Source of the DNA: Candidatus Planktophila sp.
Lineage (GTDB): Bacteria; Actinomycetota; Actinomycetes; Nanopelagicales; Nanopelagicaceae
Direction: 5' to 3'
Length of the DNA: 7,851 nucleotides
Assembly: GCA_024641555.1 (NCBI GenBank)
Contig: JAHECV010000026.1
Span: forward strand, 1-7,851
This document shows positions 7,266 through 7,851 of the stretch, piece after piece (within the stretch, counting starts at the first letter, position 1; each line of letters starts with the position of its first letter). The position numbers were made by a program, and so were the translations under genes. The notes beneath the pieces were generated by a model, which was not told the origin of the DNA, did not search any database, and saw only the letters and a program-made list of their open reading frames with translations.

Positions 7266-7851
7266 TTATACCCAACTTTCTGTTCGATCACGCAAAGTGC
7301 GATAACGCTCAACTACTTCAGGTGTTGGCGCTGCCGAAACTTTTTCAATTTTTCCGAGATCCCAAAATGGTGCGCTTTCTCCACCTAGCAACGCCCATGC
7401 TGCTTGGCGAGCTGCGCCATTTGCTACATATTCGCCAGCAGGTGGAACTAACACTTCGCGGCCAAATAACGCGGCGGCAATTTGCGAAACTGCAGGATTC
7501 TTGGCTGCACCGCCAATCAAAATAATGCGCTTTACATCTACTCCCAAATTTTCAAGCGCAGAAACGGCATCCACTAATCCGCAGAGCATTCCTTCAACCA
7601 TAGCGCGCGCAATGTCGGCGGCATTGGAGTTATTTAAATTCATGCCACCAAATACACCAGTTGCAGTTGGTCGGTTGGGTGTGCGTTCGCCTTCAAAGTA
7701 AGGCAAGAGGGAAAGTCCATTTGCGCCAGACTTTGCGCTAAGGGCGAGTGCGCCAACTTCATCATGCGTCTTTCCAAGAATCCGAGTGGCGGCATCTAAA
7801 ATTCGCGCAGCATTTAGCGTGCAAACAAGCGGTAAGAAGCGCCCAGTTGCG
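7266..7851 (-). CDS. xylB: xylulokinase, C-terminal part (5' end outside window)
   Basis: Xylulokinase phosphorylates D-xylulose with ATP to D-xylulose-5-phosphate, feeding xylose into the pentose phosphate pathway. The frame is open to the right edge, giving 194 residues out of an expected roughly 460-500, and corresponds to the FGGY C-terminal domain. Recognisable stretches are GRFLPLVCTLNAAR near the edge, PYFEGERTPN (7674-7703), the ATP-site glycine motif GGAAKNP (7494-7514) and EYVANGAARQAAW (7395-7433). All fit XylB, and GERTPN with EYVANGAA favours xylulokinase over glycerol or gluconate kinases. A TTG within the visible part (7706) is internal and not the start. It is followed after three bases by the esterase gene, so the two form a likely operon with promoter and perhaps xylose transport or isomerase genes upstream, out of view. 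Confidence 0.92.
   Translation of the reverse strand, partial: ATGRFLPLVCTLNAARILDAATRILGKTHDEVGALALSAKSGANGLSLLPYFEGERTPNRPTATGVFGGMNLNNSNAADIARAMVEGMLCGLVDAVSALENLGVDVKRIILIGGAAKNPAVSQIAAALFGREVLVPPAGEYVANGAARQAAWALLGGESAPFWDLGKIEKVSAAPTPEVVERYRTLRDRTESWV

Noticed and set aside
7704..7706. TTG at 7706 as the start of a short 146-residue protein
   Set aside because: The frame continues without a stop to the right edge and encodes typical xylulokinase sequence, so this is an internal Leu codon.
1..7851. Mobile element, CRISPR array, defence island, tRNA or riboswitch
   Set aside because: All space is taken by housekeeping or metabolic genes with gaps of at most 71 bp; no transposase or integrase frame, repeat-spacer pattern or tRNA-like fold was seen.

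Overview
The window is an ordinary, gene-dense chromosomal stretch from an actinobacterium. The best clues are the glycogen genes: GlgC and the roughly 390-residue GT4-type GlgA/GlgM are both of the actinobacterial type. Era also carries the TKxD form of the G4 motif. Base composition is close to half G+C by eye, intergenic gaps are very short, and start codons appear to lie directly downstream of -10-like hexamers. Together these suggest a small, streamlined, moderate-GC lineage, perhaps the freshwater acI/Nanopelagicales group. That placement is an inference and was not tested by any search.

Layout: 1-1147 (+) is the 3' part of comM/yifB, cut by the left window edge. It overlaps dprA (1144-2001, +) by four bases. 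After a 32-bp gap that holds a perfect 7-bp inverted repeat comes era (2034-2951, +). Convergent to era is an EamA/DMT-family membrane transporter (2972-3844, -), which lies downstream of glgA/glgM (3882-5048, -). glgA is divergent from glgC (5120-6343, +), and the 71-bp gap between them has back-to-back promoter-like elements. The 3' end of glgC overlaps by 11 bp the end of a hormone-sensitive-lipase-type esterase (6333-7262, -). That esterase sits 3 bp downstream of xylB, a xylulokinase whose 3' part is visible (7266-7851, -) and which is cut by the right window edge.

Functionally there are three blocks. The first is processing of incoming DNA during natural transformation (ComM branch-migration helicase and DprA RecA loader), with the ribosome-assembly GTPase Era behind it. 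The second is ADP-glucose formation (GlgC) and its use for alpha-glucan or maltose-1-phosphate synthesis (GlgA/GlgM), apparently controlled from a shared divergent promoter region. The third is pentose catabolism (xylulokinase) coupled to a cytoplasmic esterase.

No RNA genes, insertion sequences, prophage parts, CRISPR arrays or novel defence-like systems were seen, and no stretch over 300 bp lacks a gene. The observations most worth a second look are the hairpin abutting the era start codon and the symmetrical heptamer and -10 architecture between glgA and glgC.
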